A program made the position numbers and the translations under genes. The notes below the pieces were generated by a model that was not told the origin of the DNA, ran no database searches, and saw only the letters and a list, made by a program, of their open reading frames with translations. Of a stretch of 64,000 nucleotides of DNA, positions 36,943 through 46,405 are shown piece after piece. Position 1 is the stretch's first letter; the number at the start of each line of letters is the position of its first letter. Origin of the DNA: Caballeronia terrestris (GTDB lineage: Bacteria > Pseudomonadota > Gammaproteobacteria > Burkholderiales > Burkholderiaceae). The stretch covers positions 62,001-126,000 of the forward strand of contig NZ_FCOL02000002.1 in NCBI RefSeq assembly GCF_001544515.1, given 5' to 3'.

Positions 36943-38181
36943 TCAGCGCGCGACGCTCAACACTTCGTAGCACGCGCCCATCGTGTGATAGTCGACTTTG
37001 CCAGCCGGGCTTTTCTCGTCGCTGTACTGGCGGTTGTCGCGCGACAAAATGCGATACCACGCACCGTACTTGTGATCGACGAAATGCACCCAGCTATAGG
37101 CCCAAAGCCGCTCGTAATCGTTCCAGTAGCGTTGCGCAGCGGCTTCGTCGCCTTCTTTCGACATGCGGTCGGCCAGCAGCGCGGCTGTCGCCAGCGATTC
37201 GGCCTGCACCCAGAAGTACTTGTCTTCGTCGTAGAAGCGGCCTTCGGGGTCGAAGCCGTAGACCATGCCGCCGTGCTCGTCGTCCCATGACAGTTCCAGC
37301 GCACGGTCGAACAGTTCCCGCGCGCGGGTCAGATGCCACGGTTCCGGGCGATGCCGGTCCAGGATAAGCAAGAGCTTTGCCCACTCCGTCTGATGCCCCG
37401 GCTGAAAGCCCCACGGACGAAAGATGTTGCTGCGATCGCCCTTGTTGTATTCCCAGTCGATCGACCAGTCCGGCTTGTAGTGCTCCCACACGAGCCCGCC
37501 CGCGAGCGATGCCTGGCGGTTCACCATGTTGTCGGCAAGGAGCGCGGCGCGATCGAGATAGCGTGTGTCGTGCGTGGCTTCATAGGCGGCGAGCAGCGCC
37601 TCGCACGCGTGCATGTTCGCGTTCTGTCCGCGATAGTCGGACACCTGCCAGTCGGCGGTCGCTTCGTCTTTATAGAGGCCGTGTTCGGCGTCCCAGAAGC
37701 GCGTTTCCAGCAGGTCCCACGTCTCTTCCAGATAGCCGCGCGCTTCCTCGAAGCCCGCTTCCAGCGCCTTCGCATACGCCAGCACGACGAACGCGAGGCC
37801 GTAGCAATGATTCGTGCCATCGGTGACGTCGCGGCCGTTCAGCGTCCACGCGTAGCCGCCCGTCGCGGGATTGCGGTGAAAATCGCGCAGGTACGCGAGG
37901 CCGTGCGCGACGCCACCGCGATACTCGTCGAGGCCGAAGTGCTTGTACGCCATCGCGTAGGTGAAGATAAAGCGCGTGCTCGATACGAGATGCCGCGTCT
38001 TGCGGTCGTAGACAGACCCGTCGTTCTTGTAGAAGTGGTAGAAGCCGCCCGCCGGGTCCATGCAGTACGGGTGATAGAACGTCATCGTGCGCAGCGCGTG
38101 GTCCAGCAGGAATTCGCGCGAGCGGAAATCGGGTTTTGCAGGTGTCGTGGGCGTAGAGGATTCGATGGCGGGCATGGGCAT
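36943..38181 (-). CDS. AGE-family sugar isomerase (YihS/mannose isomerase-like)
   Basis: About 412 residues forming an (alpha/alpha)6 barrel of the N-acylglucosamine 2-epimerase family. Characteristic segments are HPYCMDPAGGFYHFYKNDG, GYAWTLNGRDVTDGTNHCYG and the C-terminal KSPAGKVDYHTMGACYE. Members with this ending interconvert aldoses and ketoses such as mannose, fructose or glucose rather than amino sugars. Start is uncertain: ATG 38181, ATG 38175 or GTG 38199. It lies 36 bp upstream of adhC and 74 bp downstream of the FGGY kinase, all on the same strand. Confidence 0.82.
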   Translation of the reverse strand: MPMPAIESSTPTTPAKPDFRSREFLLDHALRTMTFYHPYCMDPAGGFYHFYKNDGSVYDRKTRHLVSSTRFIFTYAMAYKHFGLDEYRGGVAHGLAYLRDFHRNPATGGYAWTLNGRDVTDGTNHCYGLAFVVLAYAKALEAGFEEARGYLEETWDLLETRFWDAEHGLYKDEATADWQVSDYRGQNANMHACEALLAAYEATHDTRYLDRAALLADNMVNRQASLAGGLVWEHYKPDWSIDWEYNKGDRSNIFRPWGFQPGHQTEWAKLLLILDRHRPEPWHLTRARELFDRALELSWDDEHGGMVYGFDPEGRFYDEDKYFWVQAESLATAALLADRMSKEGDEAAAQRYWNDYERLWAYSWVHFVDHKYGAWYRILSRDNRQYSDEKSPAGKVDYHTMGACYEVLSVAR

Positions 38182-38255
38182 GGTCGAGGGGTTTGTCACA
38201 GACGCCGCGCCCTCAGGACGCGGCCGACAAGTGTAAGCGTTCGTCAAAAATTGCG

Positions 38256-39668
38256 TTAGAACCAGTCGTGCACGCGGCCGTACAGATCGATGAAGCGCGC
38301 GGGCCGTTCGTCGAGTGCGGCATCGGGGCGCGGCGTGGCGGCGAGCGTGGCCGTCGGCGCGAGCGAGGCGAGATCGCCCGCGTGCCAGTGACCGAGCGCA
38401 AAACCGCCGAGGAGCGCCGCGCCGCGCGTCGCGGCGTTCGGGCAATCGACGGCGTGCAGTTCCACCTTGAGCGCATCGGCGAGCAATTGCCGCCACCGCG
38501 GATCGATCGAGCCGCCGCCCGCGAGACGCATCGTGCCGATATTGCCGCCGCTCGCTCGGATCGCATCGAGTCCGGCGCGCAGCGAAAACGCGACGCCTTC
38601 GAACGCCGCGCGCATCAGCGTGCCGCGCGTGTCGCCGAGACCGAGCCCGAGCCAGCCGCCGCGCGCCGACGGGTTCATCCACGGCGAGCGCTCGCCGCTC
38701 AGATACGGCAGGAACGTCACGCGTTCCGACGATTGCGCCGCGAACGCTTCCTCATAGGCGCGCGGCCACGCATCGAACGCGAGCCAGCCGCGCACGGCTT
38801 CGAGCGCCACGCCGACGTTCTGCATCGCCGCCATGCGATACCACTCGTCGGTCGCCGCGCGATACGCGTGCAAGCCTTCCACCGATGCCGGCGCATCGTG
38901 CGCCATCACGAGAATCTGGCCGCCGGTGCCGGTCGTGAGGAGCGCGTCGCCATCGGCGATGAGGCCGCTGCCGAGCGCGGCGCACGGCGTATCGCCCGCG
39001 CCGACCGCCATCACGATGCCCGCCTTCAGCCCGAGCGCGTCCGCCGCGTCCGGAGACAGCGTCCCTGCCGCCGCATACGATGGCGCGAGCTGCGCGAACC
39101 ACGCGCGCGGCAAGCCGAGCCGTTCGATCAGCGCGTCGTCCCAGAGGCCGGACGGATCGGCGAGCGCGGTCGCGCAGGCATCGGACGGATCGGTCGCGAT
39201 CTCGCCGCCCAGCTTCGTGCGCAGCCAGTCCTTCGGCTGCAGCGCCCAGCGCGCGCGTGCCGCGAGCGCCGCTTCGTTCAGCGCGATCCAGCGCAAGAGC
39301 GGCCCCGCCATGCCGGGCGCGACGGGATTCTTTTGCGGCGACGGCCATGCGTCGAGCAGATCGCGAGCGCGCGTGTCGGGCCACAGCATCGCGGGACGCA
39401 GCGCACGGCCTTCTTCATCCGTCAGCACGACGCCGTGCATCTGCCCGGAAAAGCCGATCCCGCGCACCGCTTCGCGTTCGTTCGACGGCAATTTCGATGC
39501 CGCCGCGACAAGCGCGCTCCACCATGCATCGACGGATGTTTCGGCCCAGCCGGGATGATCGGTCGCCACCGGATAAGCCGCGTTCGAGAACGCGACCTCG
39601 CGTCCGTCCTCATCGACGATGGCGAGTTTCAGCGAAGCCGTACCGAGATCGATGCCGAGAAATCGCAT
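38256..39668 (-). CDS. FGGY-family carbohydrate kinase, second xylulokinase-like
   Basis: A 470-residue sugar kinase with the xylulokinase pattern: MRFLGIDLGTASLKLAIVDE, RGIGFSGQMHGVVLTD, RPAMLWPDTRA, GAGDTPCAALGSG, LPYLSGERSPWMNP and RLAGGGSIDPRW. It differs clearly from the first kinase at 19345, so it is a divergent paralogue and may prefer another ketose. The ATG at 39666-39668 begins the family sequence; the frame is open to 39728 without support. Confidence 0.88.
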   Translation of the reverse strand: MRFLGIDLGTASLKLAIVDEDGREVAFSNAAYPVATDHPGWAETSVDAWWSALVAAASKLPSNEREAVRGIGFSGQMHGVVLTDEEGRALRPAMLWPDTRARDLLDAWPSPQKNPVAPGMAGPLLRWIALNEAALAARARWALQPKDWLRTKLGGEIATDPSDACATALADPSGLWDDALIERLGLPRAWFAQLAPSYAAAGTLSPDAADALGLKAGIVMAVGAGDTPCAALGSGLIADGDALLTTGTGGQILVMAHDAPASVEGLHAYRAATDEWYRMAAMQNVGVALEAVRGWLAFDAWPRAYEEAFAAQSSERVTFLPYLSGERSPWMNPSARGGWLGLGLGDTRGTLMRAAFEGVAFSLRAGLDAIRASGGNIGTMRLAGGGSIDPRWRQLLADALKVELHAVDCPNAATRGAALLGGFALGHWHAGDLASLAPTATLAATPRPDAALDERPARFIDLYGRVHDWF

Positions 39669-40003
39669 GGGAAGGGCCGCCGGAAAAAGGTAAGGGAAAA
39701 CACGAATTACAGCGGGTAAACCCGCCATCGCCGCACGAATGATCGAAAAAGGACTATGTCGTCGCGCGGATAAACATCATAACGACGCACGCAGGATCGT
39801 GGCCTCATGCCGCGCGACAAAAATCACGCGATGTGCGCCACGGCCCTTCCAGCAAGGCGCGCAGCGGATCGAAGCCTCCCGAAAGCCACATCCGGCATAT
39901 CGCCCCGCGAACGCGACGTATAGCGCCCCGCAGTCTTGTTGCGCCTATTTAAGCCGCTTACCTTTGAGGCCACACAATCGGAATGAATAGAAGGAGACAC
40001 GAC
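39669..40003. other. Divergent promoter region between FGGY kinase and NCS2 permease
   Basis: About 335 bp without a gene. At 39736-39745, read in the direction of the kinase, is CGATCATTCG, identical to the first ten bases of the polyol elements at 17734 and 30455, and 68-77 bp before the kinase start. The permease side ends with the strong ribosome-binding site AAGGAGACA at 39991-39999. Nothing else was recognised. Confidence 0.4.
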
Positions 40004-41377
40004 ATGGCATCAACCACCGTACATCCCTGCGACGAGCGGCTACCCACCGGACAATTGCTCACCCTGGGCATCCAGCACGTCCTCGTGATGTACGCGGGCG
40101 CGGTCGCCGTCCCGCTGATCCTCGGCGCCGCGATGAACCTGCCGAAGGACCAGATCGCGTTCCTCATCAGCGCCGATCTCTTCTCGTGCGGCATCGCGAC
40201 GCTCATCCAGACGCTCGGCCTCTGGATCTTCGGCATTCGCCTGCCGGTCATCATGGGCTGCACGTTCGCCGCCGTCGGCCCGATGGTCGCGATCGGCACG
40301 AACCCGAGCCTCGGCATCCTCGACGTGTTCGGCTCGACCATCGCGGCGGGGGTCGTCGGCATCGTGCTCGCGCCGATGATCGGCAAGCTGCTGCGGTTCT
40401 TTCCGCCGATCGTGACCGGCACCGTGATCGCGGTGATCGGCCTGTCGCTGATGGGCGTCGGCATCAACTGGGCGGCGGGCGGCGTCGGTAACCCGGACTA
40501 CGGCAATCCCGTGTACCTGCTGCTGTCGTTCGTCGTGCTGATGCTGATCCTCTTGATCAACAAATTCCTGCGCGGCTTCGTCGCGAACATCTCGGTGCTG
40601 CTCGGCATGGTCGCGGGCTTCGCGATCGCGGCGGTCCTCGGCCTCGTCAACATGGACGGCGTGGCGCATGCGCCGTGGGTCGGCATCGTGCTGCCGTTCC
40701 ACTTCGGGCTGCCGCACTTCGACCCGCTCTCGATCGCGACGATGATCATCGTCATGTTCGTCACCTTCATCGAATCGACCGGCATGTTCCTCGCGGTCGG
40801 TGATCTGGTGGAGCGCCCGGTCGACCAGAAGGCGCTCGTGCGCGGACTGCGTGTCGACGGGCTCGGCACGCTGATCGGCGGCGTCTTCAACTCGTTTCCG
40901 CATACGTCGTTCTCTCAGAACGTCGGGTTGATCGGCGTGACGGGCGTGAAGAGCCGTTTCGTCTGCGCGACGGGCGGCGTGATCCTCGTGCTGCTCGGCC
41001 TCTTTCCGAAGATGGCGCAGGTGGTGGCATCGGTGCCGCCGTTCGTGCTCGGCGGCGCGGGCATCGTGATGTTCGGGATGGTGGCGGCGAACGGCATCAA
41101 GGTGCTGTCGAAGGTCGATTTCGTGAAGAATCATCACAACCTGTTCATCGTCGCGGTGAGTATCGCGCTCGGGATGGTGCCGGTCGTCGCGCCGAAGTTC
41201 TTCTCGCAACTGCCGCACGCGCTCGAACCGATTCTGCACAGCGGGATTCTGCTGGCGTCGGTGACGGCGGTGGTGCTGAACGTGATCTTCAACGGCGTGC
41301 GCGAGGAACGCGATGCGCGTCGCGAGATTCGAAACGCAGGGCATGACTTCGATGGGACGGCGAGCGAAGCGAAGTAA
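40004..41377 (+). CDS. NCS2-family nucleobase:cation symporter
   Basis: A 457-residue permease with about 14 helices. The substrate-binding QH pair is in TLGIQHVLVMYAGAVAVPLIL, the acidic segment is TFIESTGMFLAVGDL, and the family signature is SQNVGLIGVTGVKSR (Q-N-x-G-x4-T-x3-S-R). This signature is found in xanthine, uric acid and uracil permeases; the SR ending leans to purines. The ATG at 40004 has AAGGAGACA upstream. It is followed by a clear terminator. Confidence 0.9.
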   Translation: MASTTVHPCDERLPTGQLLTLGIQHVLVMYAGAVAVPLILGAAMNLPKDQIAFLISADLFSCGIATLIQTLGLWIFGIRLPVIMGCTFAAVGPMVAIGTNPSLGILDVFGSTIAAGVVGIVLAPMIGKLLRFFPPIVTGTVIAVIGLSLMGVGINWAAGGVGNPDYGNPVYLLLSFVVLMLILLINKFLRGFVANISVLLGMVAGFAIAAVLGLVNMDGVAHAPWVGIVLPFHFGLPHFDPLSIATMIIVMFVTFIESTGMFLAVGDLVERPVDQKALVRGLRVDGLGTLIGGVFNSFPHTSFSQNVGLIGVTGVKSRFVCATGGVILVLLGLFPKMAQVVASVPPFVLGGAGIVMFGMVAANGIKVLSKVDFVKNHHNLFIVAVSIALGMVPVVAPKFFSQLPHALEPILHSGILLASVTAVVLNVIFNGVREERDARREIRNAGHDFDGTASEAK

Positions 41378-41394
41378 GACGTCGCCGTTTTTGC

Positions 41395-41431
41395 AAGGCG
41401 CTGCGGCGAAAGCCGCAGCGCCTTTTTTTTT
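41395..41431 (+). terminator. Rho-independent terminator of the NCS2 permease
   Basis: AAGGCGCTGCGGC and GCCGCAGCGCCTT form a perfect 13-bp stem with a GAAA tetraloop, followed by a run of T. Confidence 0.92.
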
Positions 41432-41578
41432 GCGTTTGAATCGCGCGCGCGCGGTTTGCGTTTCGCTGTTCGTGCTTATCCGATTGGACGTGACGTCATA
41501 TTCTGTAGTGCGAGCGGAGGGGCGCGCGGGCTAGCCTTTAGCATGACGCGGCTCAAAGACAACCACGCGAGACACCTC

Positions 41579-42373
41579 ATGAAACACCTCCTACTCGCCG
41601 CGACGGCCCTCTTCGCTACCGCCCACGCCAGCGCAGCCCAAAGCGATGCCGAACTCGCCAAGCAGTTAAGCAACCCGATCGCCGCGCTGATCCAGGTGCC
41701 GTTCCAGTTCAACTACGACACCAACATCGGCCCGAATCGCGACGGCGACAAGTTCTACGTGAACTTCCAGCCCGTCGTCCCGATGCAGATCAACGCCGAC
41801 TGGAACGTCATCTCGCGGACCATCGTGCCGATCGTCTCGCAAAACGACATCGCGCCGAACTCCGGCTCGCAGACGGGCGTCGGCGACGTTTTGCAGAGCG
41901 TCTTCTTCTCGCCGACCACGCCGACGGCGAACGGGCTGATCTGGGGCGTCGGCCCGGCCTTCCTGTTGCCGAGCGGCACCGATCCGCTCTTGTCCCAGCG
42001 CAAATGGGGCGCCGGCCCGACGGCGGTCGCCCTGATCCAGGCAAATGGCTGGACCTACGGCATGCTCGCGAATCACATCTGGTCGTTCGCGGGCGAAGGC
42101 AGCCGGCCCGGCATCAGCTCGACGTTCCTGCAGCCGTTCGTCAGCTACACGACGAAGGACCTCTGGACCTTCGGCCTCAACACCGAATCGACCTATGACT
42201 GGAAGCACGACCAGTGGTCGACGCCGATCAACGCCTTCGCCTCCAGGCTCGTGAAGTTCGGCAAGCAGCCGGTGAGTATCGGCGGGGGGCTGCGCTACTG
42301 GGCGGCGAGTCCGGACAGCGGCCCGCACGGCTGGGGCGGCCGCGTCATTCTCACGTTCCTGCTGCCGAAGTAG
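41579..42373 (+). CDS. Outer-membrane beta-barrel protein of unknown function
   Basis: A 264-residue exported protein. The signal peptide is MKHLLLAATALFATAHASA. The mature part has alternating aromatic and polar residues and repeated strands, for example DKFYVNFQPVVPMQIN and KDLWTFGLNTESTYDWK, and ends in VILTFLLPK, consistent with a barrel. Annotated relatives are called simply transporter or neuromedin U by mistake. The ATG at 41579 is the one that gives the signal peptide. No role can be assigned. Confidence 0.75.
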   Translation: MKHLLLAATALFATAHASAAQSDAELAKQLSNPIAALIQVPFQFNYDTNIGPNRDGDKFYVNFQPVVPMQINADWNVISRTIVPIVSQNDIAPNSGSQTGVGDVLQSVFFSPTTPTANGLIWGVGPAFLLPSGTDPLLSQRKWGAGPTAVALIQANGWTYGMLANHIWSFAGEGSRPGISSTFLQPFVSYTTKDLWTFGLNTESTYDWKHDQWSTPINAFASRLVKFGKQPVSIGGGLRYWAASPDSGPHGWGGRVILTFLLPK

Positions 42374-42522
42374 GTCGAGTCGAGTCTGTCAGGGGTTCCT
42401 GAAGAGCCGGCCGCCCCTATCGTTTCTGGTCGCGTCCCGTTCGAGGAATGACTTCAAAGCCATCGCCGAGCGAGGTCTTTTTTTTACGCGCTTTCACCGG
42501 CGTAATCCGACGAGAAGGCACG

Positions 42523-42541
42523 CTGTAATAAAACTGGCATA
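42523..42541 (+). promoter_or_regulatory. Pho-box candidate upstream of phoX
   Basis: CTGTAATAAAACTGGCATA has the two direct CTG half-sites 11 bp apart expected for PhoB (consensus CTGTCATA, then A/T spacer, then CTGTCAT), with one mismatch in each half. It ends 47 bp before the phoX ATG. PhoB-dependent induction under phosphate starvation is expected. Confidence 0.65.
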
Positions 42542-42588
42542 CAAGATCCTTACATTGTCGGTCTTTCACCTCCTCGGAAAAACCCACA

Positions 42589-44697
42589 ATGAGCAAGAAC
42601 CGCTACGCCCACAAGCCCGAGACCTACACCGAACCTGACGACGACAACCCCAGCGCGAACTCGCACTTCACCGACATCCTGCAAGCGCGCCTGACGCGCC
42701 GGCAGACGGTGCTGGGCGGTTTGTCTGCGACGGCTGCGGCGCTTTTCGGCGCACTCCCGCTCACCGCATGCGGTGGCAATTCCGACGACAACGACAACAG
42801 CACGCCGACCCCGCCGCCCGTCACCAAGGCGACGCTCAATTTCGCCGCCGTGGGCCACAGCCTCGACGACATCGTGAAGGTCCCGGCGGGCTATAGCGTC
42901 GGCGTGCTGTACGCGCTTGGCGATCCGCAGCAGTTCGGCGACGCGAGCTGGTCCGGCAACGGTTCCGAGACGGCCGAATCCTACGACCGCCGCGCAGGCG
43001 ACCATCACGACGGCATGCACTTCTTCGGCCTCGCCGACGACGGCACCTACGCCGCGTCGCGTTCCGATCGCGGCGTGCTGTGCCTGAATCACGAGAACAT
43101 CACGCAGGCGTACCTGCACCCGGCCGGCCCGACGACCGCCGCGGGGGCGCGCCCCGCAGCCGAAGTCGACAAGGAAGTGAACTGCCACGGCGTCACGGTG
43201 CTGGAACTGAAGCGCCCGACGGGCAACGCGTTGCAATACGTGCGCGGCTCCGCGCTCAACCGGCGCCTGACCGCCGCGAGCCGCTTCGCGATCGAAGGCC
43301 CGGCGGCAGGATCGGCGCGCATGAAGACGCTCTACTCGACCGACGGCACCGCCACGCGCGGCACGGTCAATAATTGCGCGAACGGCTACACGCCGTGGGG
43401 CACGTACCTGACCTGCGAAGAAAACTGGGCCGGCTACTTCAAGCGTGCCGCCACCGACGCCGCCCGCGCCGACACCGCGAGCCTCGACCGCTACGGCGTG
43501 AAAGCCGGCCAGTCAGGCAACTACGGCTGGAGCACGCCGACGGGCGACCTGTACCGCCGCTGGGACACCTCGACGACACCCGCCGCCGACGCCTCCGCCG
43601 ACTATCGCAATGTCGCGAATACATTCGGCTGGGTGGTCGAGATCGATCCGTTCGATCCGGCCTCGACGCCCGTCAAGCGCACCGCGCTCGGCCGCTTCGG
43701 ACACGAAGGCTGCCAGCCGGCGAACCCGGTCGAAGGCCAGCCGCTCGTCTTCTACATGGGCGACGACAGCCGCAACGAATACATCTACAAGTTTGTGTCC
43801 AAGGCGCCGTATTCCGCCGCCGACAAAGGGCTCGCGGCCGGCGCGAAGTATCTGAACGAAGGCACGCTTTACGTCGCGAAATTCAACGCCGACGGCACCG
43901 GCAACTGGATCGCGCTGGCCAAGTCGAACGCGGCGCTCGCCGCCTTCGCCAGCGACGCCGACATCCTCATCGACACGCGACTCGCGGCTGATCTCGTCGG
44001 CGCGACGAAGATGGACCGGCCGGAGTGGACGGCCGTGCATCCGGCGAACGGCGAGGTCTACGTGACGCTGACGAACGGCACGGCCGCCGTGCGTCCGCAA
44101 GGCGCGACCGATGCCGCGAATCCGCGTCCGGGCAACGTGAACGGCCACATCGTGCGCTGGCGCGAGGCGAACTCGCGCGCCGATGCGACGCAGTTCCAGT
44201 GGGACGTGTATCTGTTCGGCTCGCCTTCAGCGCAAGAGCCGGGGTACAACCTCTCGGCGCTCACGGACAACAACGACTTCTCGAGCCCCGACGGCCTGTG
44301 GTTCGACTCGCGCGGCGTGCTGTGGATCGAAACCGACGACGGCGCATACACGTCGACGACGAACTGCATGCTGCTCGCGGCGACGCCGGGTCAAGTCGGT
44401 GACGGCGGCGCGGCCACGGCGGGCGGCGGTACGCAGACGTTCAAGGGCGCGAATCCGGGCGAGCAGAACCTGCGGCGCTTCCTGGTCGGGCCGAAGGAAT
44501 GCGAGCTGACCGGCATCGCGATGACGCCGGACAACAAGACGCTGATGGTGAACATCCAGCATCCGGGCGAAGGCGGGACGGCGTCGAAGCTGACGAGCCA
44601 CTGGCCGGAGAGCCAGACGAACAGTGCGAACACGGCGCGTCCGAGATCAGCGACGATTTTTATTACGAAGGATGATGGCGGGGTGATCGGGGTTTAA
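42589..44697 (+). CDS. phoX: PhoX-family alkaline phosphatase
   Basis: A 702-residue phosphatase exported by Tat. The twin-arginine motif is LTRRQTVLGG near residue 37, followed by a hydrophobic stretch ending LTACGG, so it may also be lipidated. Family segments include LNHENI, YTPWGTYLTCEENWAGYF, GRFGHEGC and YMGDDSRNEYIYKF. PhoX enzymes use calcium and iron and release phosphate from many monoesters. A Pho-box-like site lies upstream and a strong terminator downstream. Confidence 0.93.
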   Translation: MSKNRYAHKPETYTEPDDDNPSANSHFTDILQARLTRRQTVLGGLSATAAALFGALPLTACGGNSDDNDNSTPTPPPVTKATLNFAAVGHSLDDIVKVPAGYSVGVLYALGDPQQFGDASWSGNGSETAESYDRRAGDHHDGMHFFGLADDGTYAASRSDRGVLCLNHENITQAYLHPAGPTTAAGARPAAEVDKEVNCHGVTVLELKRPTGNALQYVRGSALNRRLTAASRFAIEGPAAGSARMKTLYSTDGTATRGTVNNCANGYTPWGTYLTCEENWAGYFKRAATDAARADTASLDRYGVKAGQSGNYGWSTPTGDLYRRWDTSTTPAADASADYRNVANTFGWVVEIDPFDPASTPVKRTALGRFGHEGCQPANPVEGQPLVFYMGDDSRNEYIYKFVSKAPYSAADKGLAAGAKYLNEGTLYVAKFNADGTGNWIALAKSNAALAAFASDADILIDTRLAADLVGATKMDRPEWTAVHPANGEVYVTLTNGTAAVRPQGATDAANPRPGNVNGHIVRWREANSRADATQFQWDVYLFGSPSAQEPGYNLSALTDNNDFSSPDGLWFDSRGVLWIETDDGAYTSTTNCMLLAATPGQVGDGGAATAGGGTQTFKGANPGEQNLRRFLVGPKECELTGIAMTPDNKTLMVNIQHPGEGGTASKLTSHWPESQTNSANTARPRSATIFITKDDGGVIGV

Positions 44698-44712
44698 GCG
44701 ATCGCCCTTTCG

Positions 44713-44748
44713 AAAAAAACGCAGCCTCTTTCAAGGCTGCGTTTTTTT
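44713..44748. terminator. Bidirectional rho-independent terminator
   Basis: AAAAACGCAGCC and GGCTGCGTTTTT pair around an 8-base loop, with an A-run on one side and a T-run on the other. It lies between the convergent phoX and oprB stops and can serve both. Confidence 0.92.
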
Positions 44749-44766
44749 ATTCAGTCGTTTGGTACT

Positions 44767-46404
44767 TCAACCCGGCGCGTTGCTCCTCGCCGTCGTCTCG
44801 GCTTGCGGCGCCGACGGCATCAAATGCTCGATCGGCGTCAGCTTCGAAACTGACGCAGCCGACGCAGCCGACGTACCCGAAGCCGCAGCCGGAGCCGCCG
44901 GCGCCGCCGAACCGTAGTCGACCGGCGCATCCGCCGGACGCGGCTGATCGCCCGCACGCTCGATCCACCCGCCGCCGAGGAACTGGTACAGATCGACGAG
45001 GTTATTCAGCCGCTGCAGCCGCGCGTTGATCAACAACTGCTGCGCGGAATACAGATCGGTCTGCGCGGTCAGCACCGCCAGATAACTGTCGACGCCATTC
45101 CGATACCGCAAATCCGACAGTTCCAGCCGCCGGCTCTGCGACTCCACGAATCGCTGCAGCGCGACGATCTGATCGTCGAACGTGCCGCGCGCCGCCAGCC
45201 CGTCCGCCACTTCACGGAACGCGTTCTGAATCGCCTTCTCGTAATTGGCGATCTCGATACGCTTTTGCACCTGCGCCAGATCCAGATTGGCGACGTTCGC
45301 GCCGCCCTCGAAGATCGGTATCGAAATCTGCGGCGCGAACGACCACGCCGCCGACCCCGGCTTAAACAAACCACCCAACGTCGGCGACAGCGTGCCGAAG
45401 CTGCCCGTCAGCGAGACGCGCGGGAAGAACGCCGCACGCGCCGCGCCGATGTTCGCGTTCGCCGCGAGCAGCGACTGCTCGGCGGCGGCGATGTCCGGCC
45501 GGCGCGTGAGCAGGTCGGACGGCAGGCCCGCCGGGATGTCGGACAGCAGGTTCTGGCTGTCGAGCGGTACGCCCTGCGGCAAGTCGTCCGGCAGCGGCTC
45601 GCCGACGAGCAGCACCAGCGCATTGACCGCCTGCGCCCGCAGACGCATCTCCGTTTGCAGGTTCGCGCGCGCCTGTTCGACCACGCCTTGCGCCTGCCGC
45701 ACGTCGAGTTCTGAACCCACGCCGTTGTCGTACTGCAGCTTGGTGATGCGATACGACTCGTCGGCCGTTTTGAGCGTGTTGCGCGTGACGGTGAGCAGGT
45801 CGTCTAAGGCGAGCACTTGCAGATACTGGTCCGCCACCGACGACACCAGCGAAATCTCCGCCGCCTTGCGCGTCTCGGCAAGCGACAGATACTGCGCGAG
45901 CGCCTGGTCCTTCAGGCTGCGGATGCGCCCGAAGAAGTCGATTTCCCACGACGCGTTGACCCCGACCGAATACGTGTTCGAGATCGTCTGGTTGAAAAAC
46001 GACAGGTTCTTTGGCGTGCGCTGCTTGCTCTGGTCCGCGACGGCATCGATTGTCGGGAAAAGGCCCGCGCGCGTGATCTGGTACTGCGCGCGCGCCGCTT
46101 CCATGTTCAGCACCGAGACGCGCAGGTCGCGATTGTTCTTCAGCGCGATCTCGACGATGCGCTGCAGCCGCGCATCGGCGAAGAAATCGCGCCAGCCGAT
46201 GTCGGGCGCGGCAAGCGAATTCGCCGAGCGCCCGTTGCTCGCCGTCGACGACGCGTCCGGCTGGTTCGCGTAGATGCCGCCCTCCGGGAACGTCGATGTG
46301 ACAGGCTCAGCCGGCCGCTCATACTTCGGCTGCAACGTGCAGCCGGCCACGAGCACCGTGAGTGCCGCGCCAACGGCTGTCGCCATCAATGATTGTCTAA
46401 GCAT
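44767..46404 (-). CDS. oprB: RND efflux outer-membrane lipoprotein (OprB/OprM-type)
   Basis: A 545-residue TolC-like channel. The lipobox is LVAGC at Cys 22. Two OEP domains follow, each with long helices (LKNNRDLRVSVLNMEAARAQ and LLTRRPDIAAAEQSLLAANA). It follows the pump gene by 1 bp. The last 45 or so residues (from about VDYGSAAPAAPAAA) are an Ala/Ser/Pro-rich extension beyond the usual family end. The name follows the BpeAB-OprB pump of Burkholderia. Confidence 0.88.
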   Translation of the reverse strand: MLRQSLMATAVGAALTVLVAGCTLQPKYERPAEPVTSTFPEGGIYANQPDASSTASNGRSANSLAAPDIGWRDFFADARLQRIVEIALKNNRDLRVSVLNMEAARAQYQITRAGLFPTIDAVADQSKQRTPKNLSFFNQTISNTYSVGVNASWEIDFFGRIRSLKDQALAQYLSLAETRKAAEISLVSSVADQYLQVLALDDLLTVTRNTLKTADESYRITKLQYDNGVGSELDVRQAQGVVEQARANLQTEMRLRAQAVNALVLLVGEPLPDDLPQGVPLDSQNLLSDIPAGLPSDLLTRRPDIAAAEQSLLAANANIGAARAAFFPRVSLTGSFGTLSPTLGGLFKPGSAAWSFAPQISIPIFEGGANVANLDLAQVQKRIEIANYEKAIQNAFREVADGLAARGTFDDQIVALQRFVESQSRRLELSDLRYRNGVDSYLAVLTAQTDLYSAQQLLINARLQRLNNLVDLYQFLGGGWIERAGDQPRPADAPVDYGSAAPAAPAAASGTSAASAASVSKLTPIEHLMPSAPQAETTARSNAPG

Positions 46405-46405
46405 C

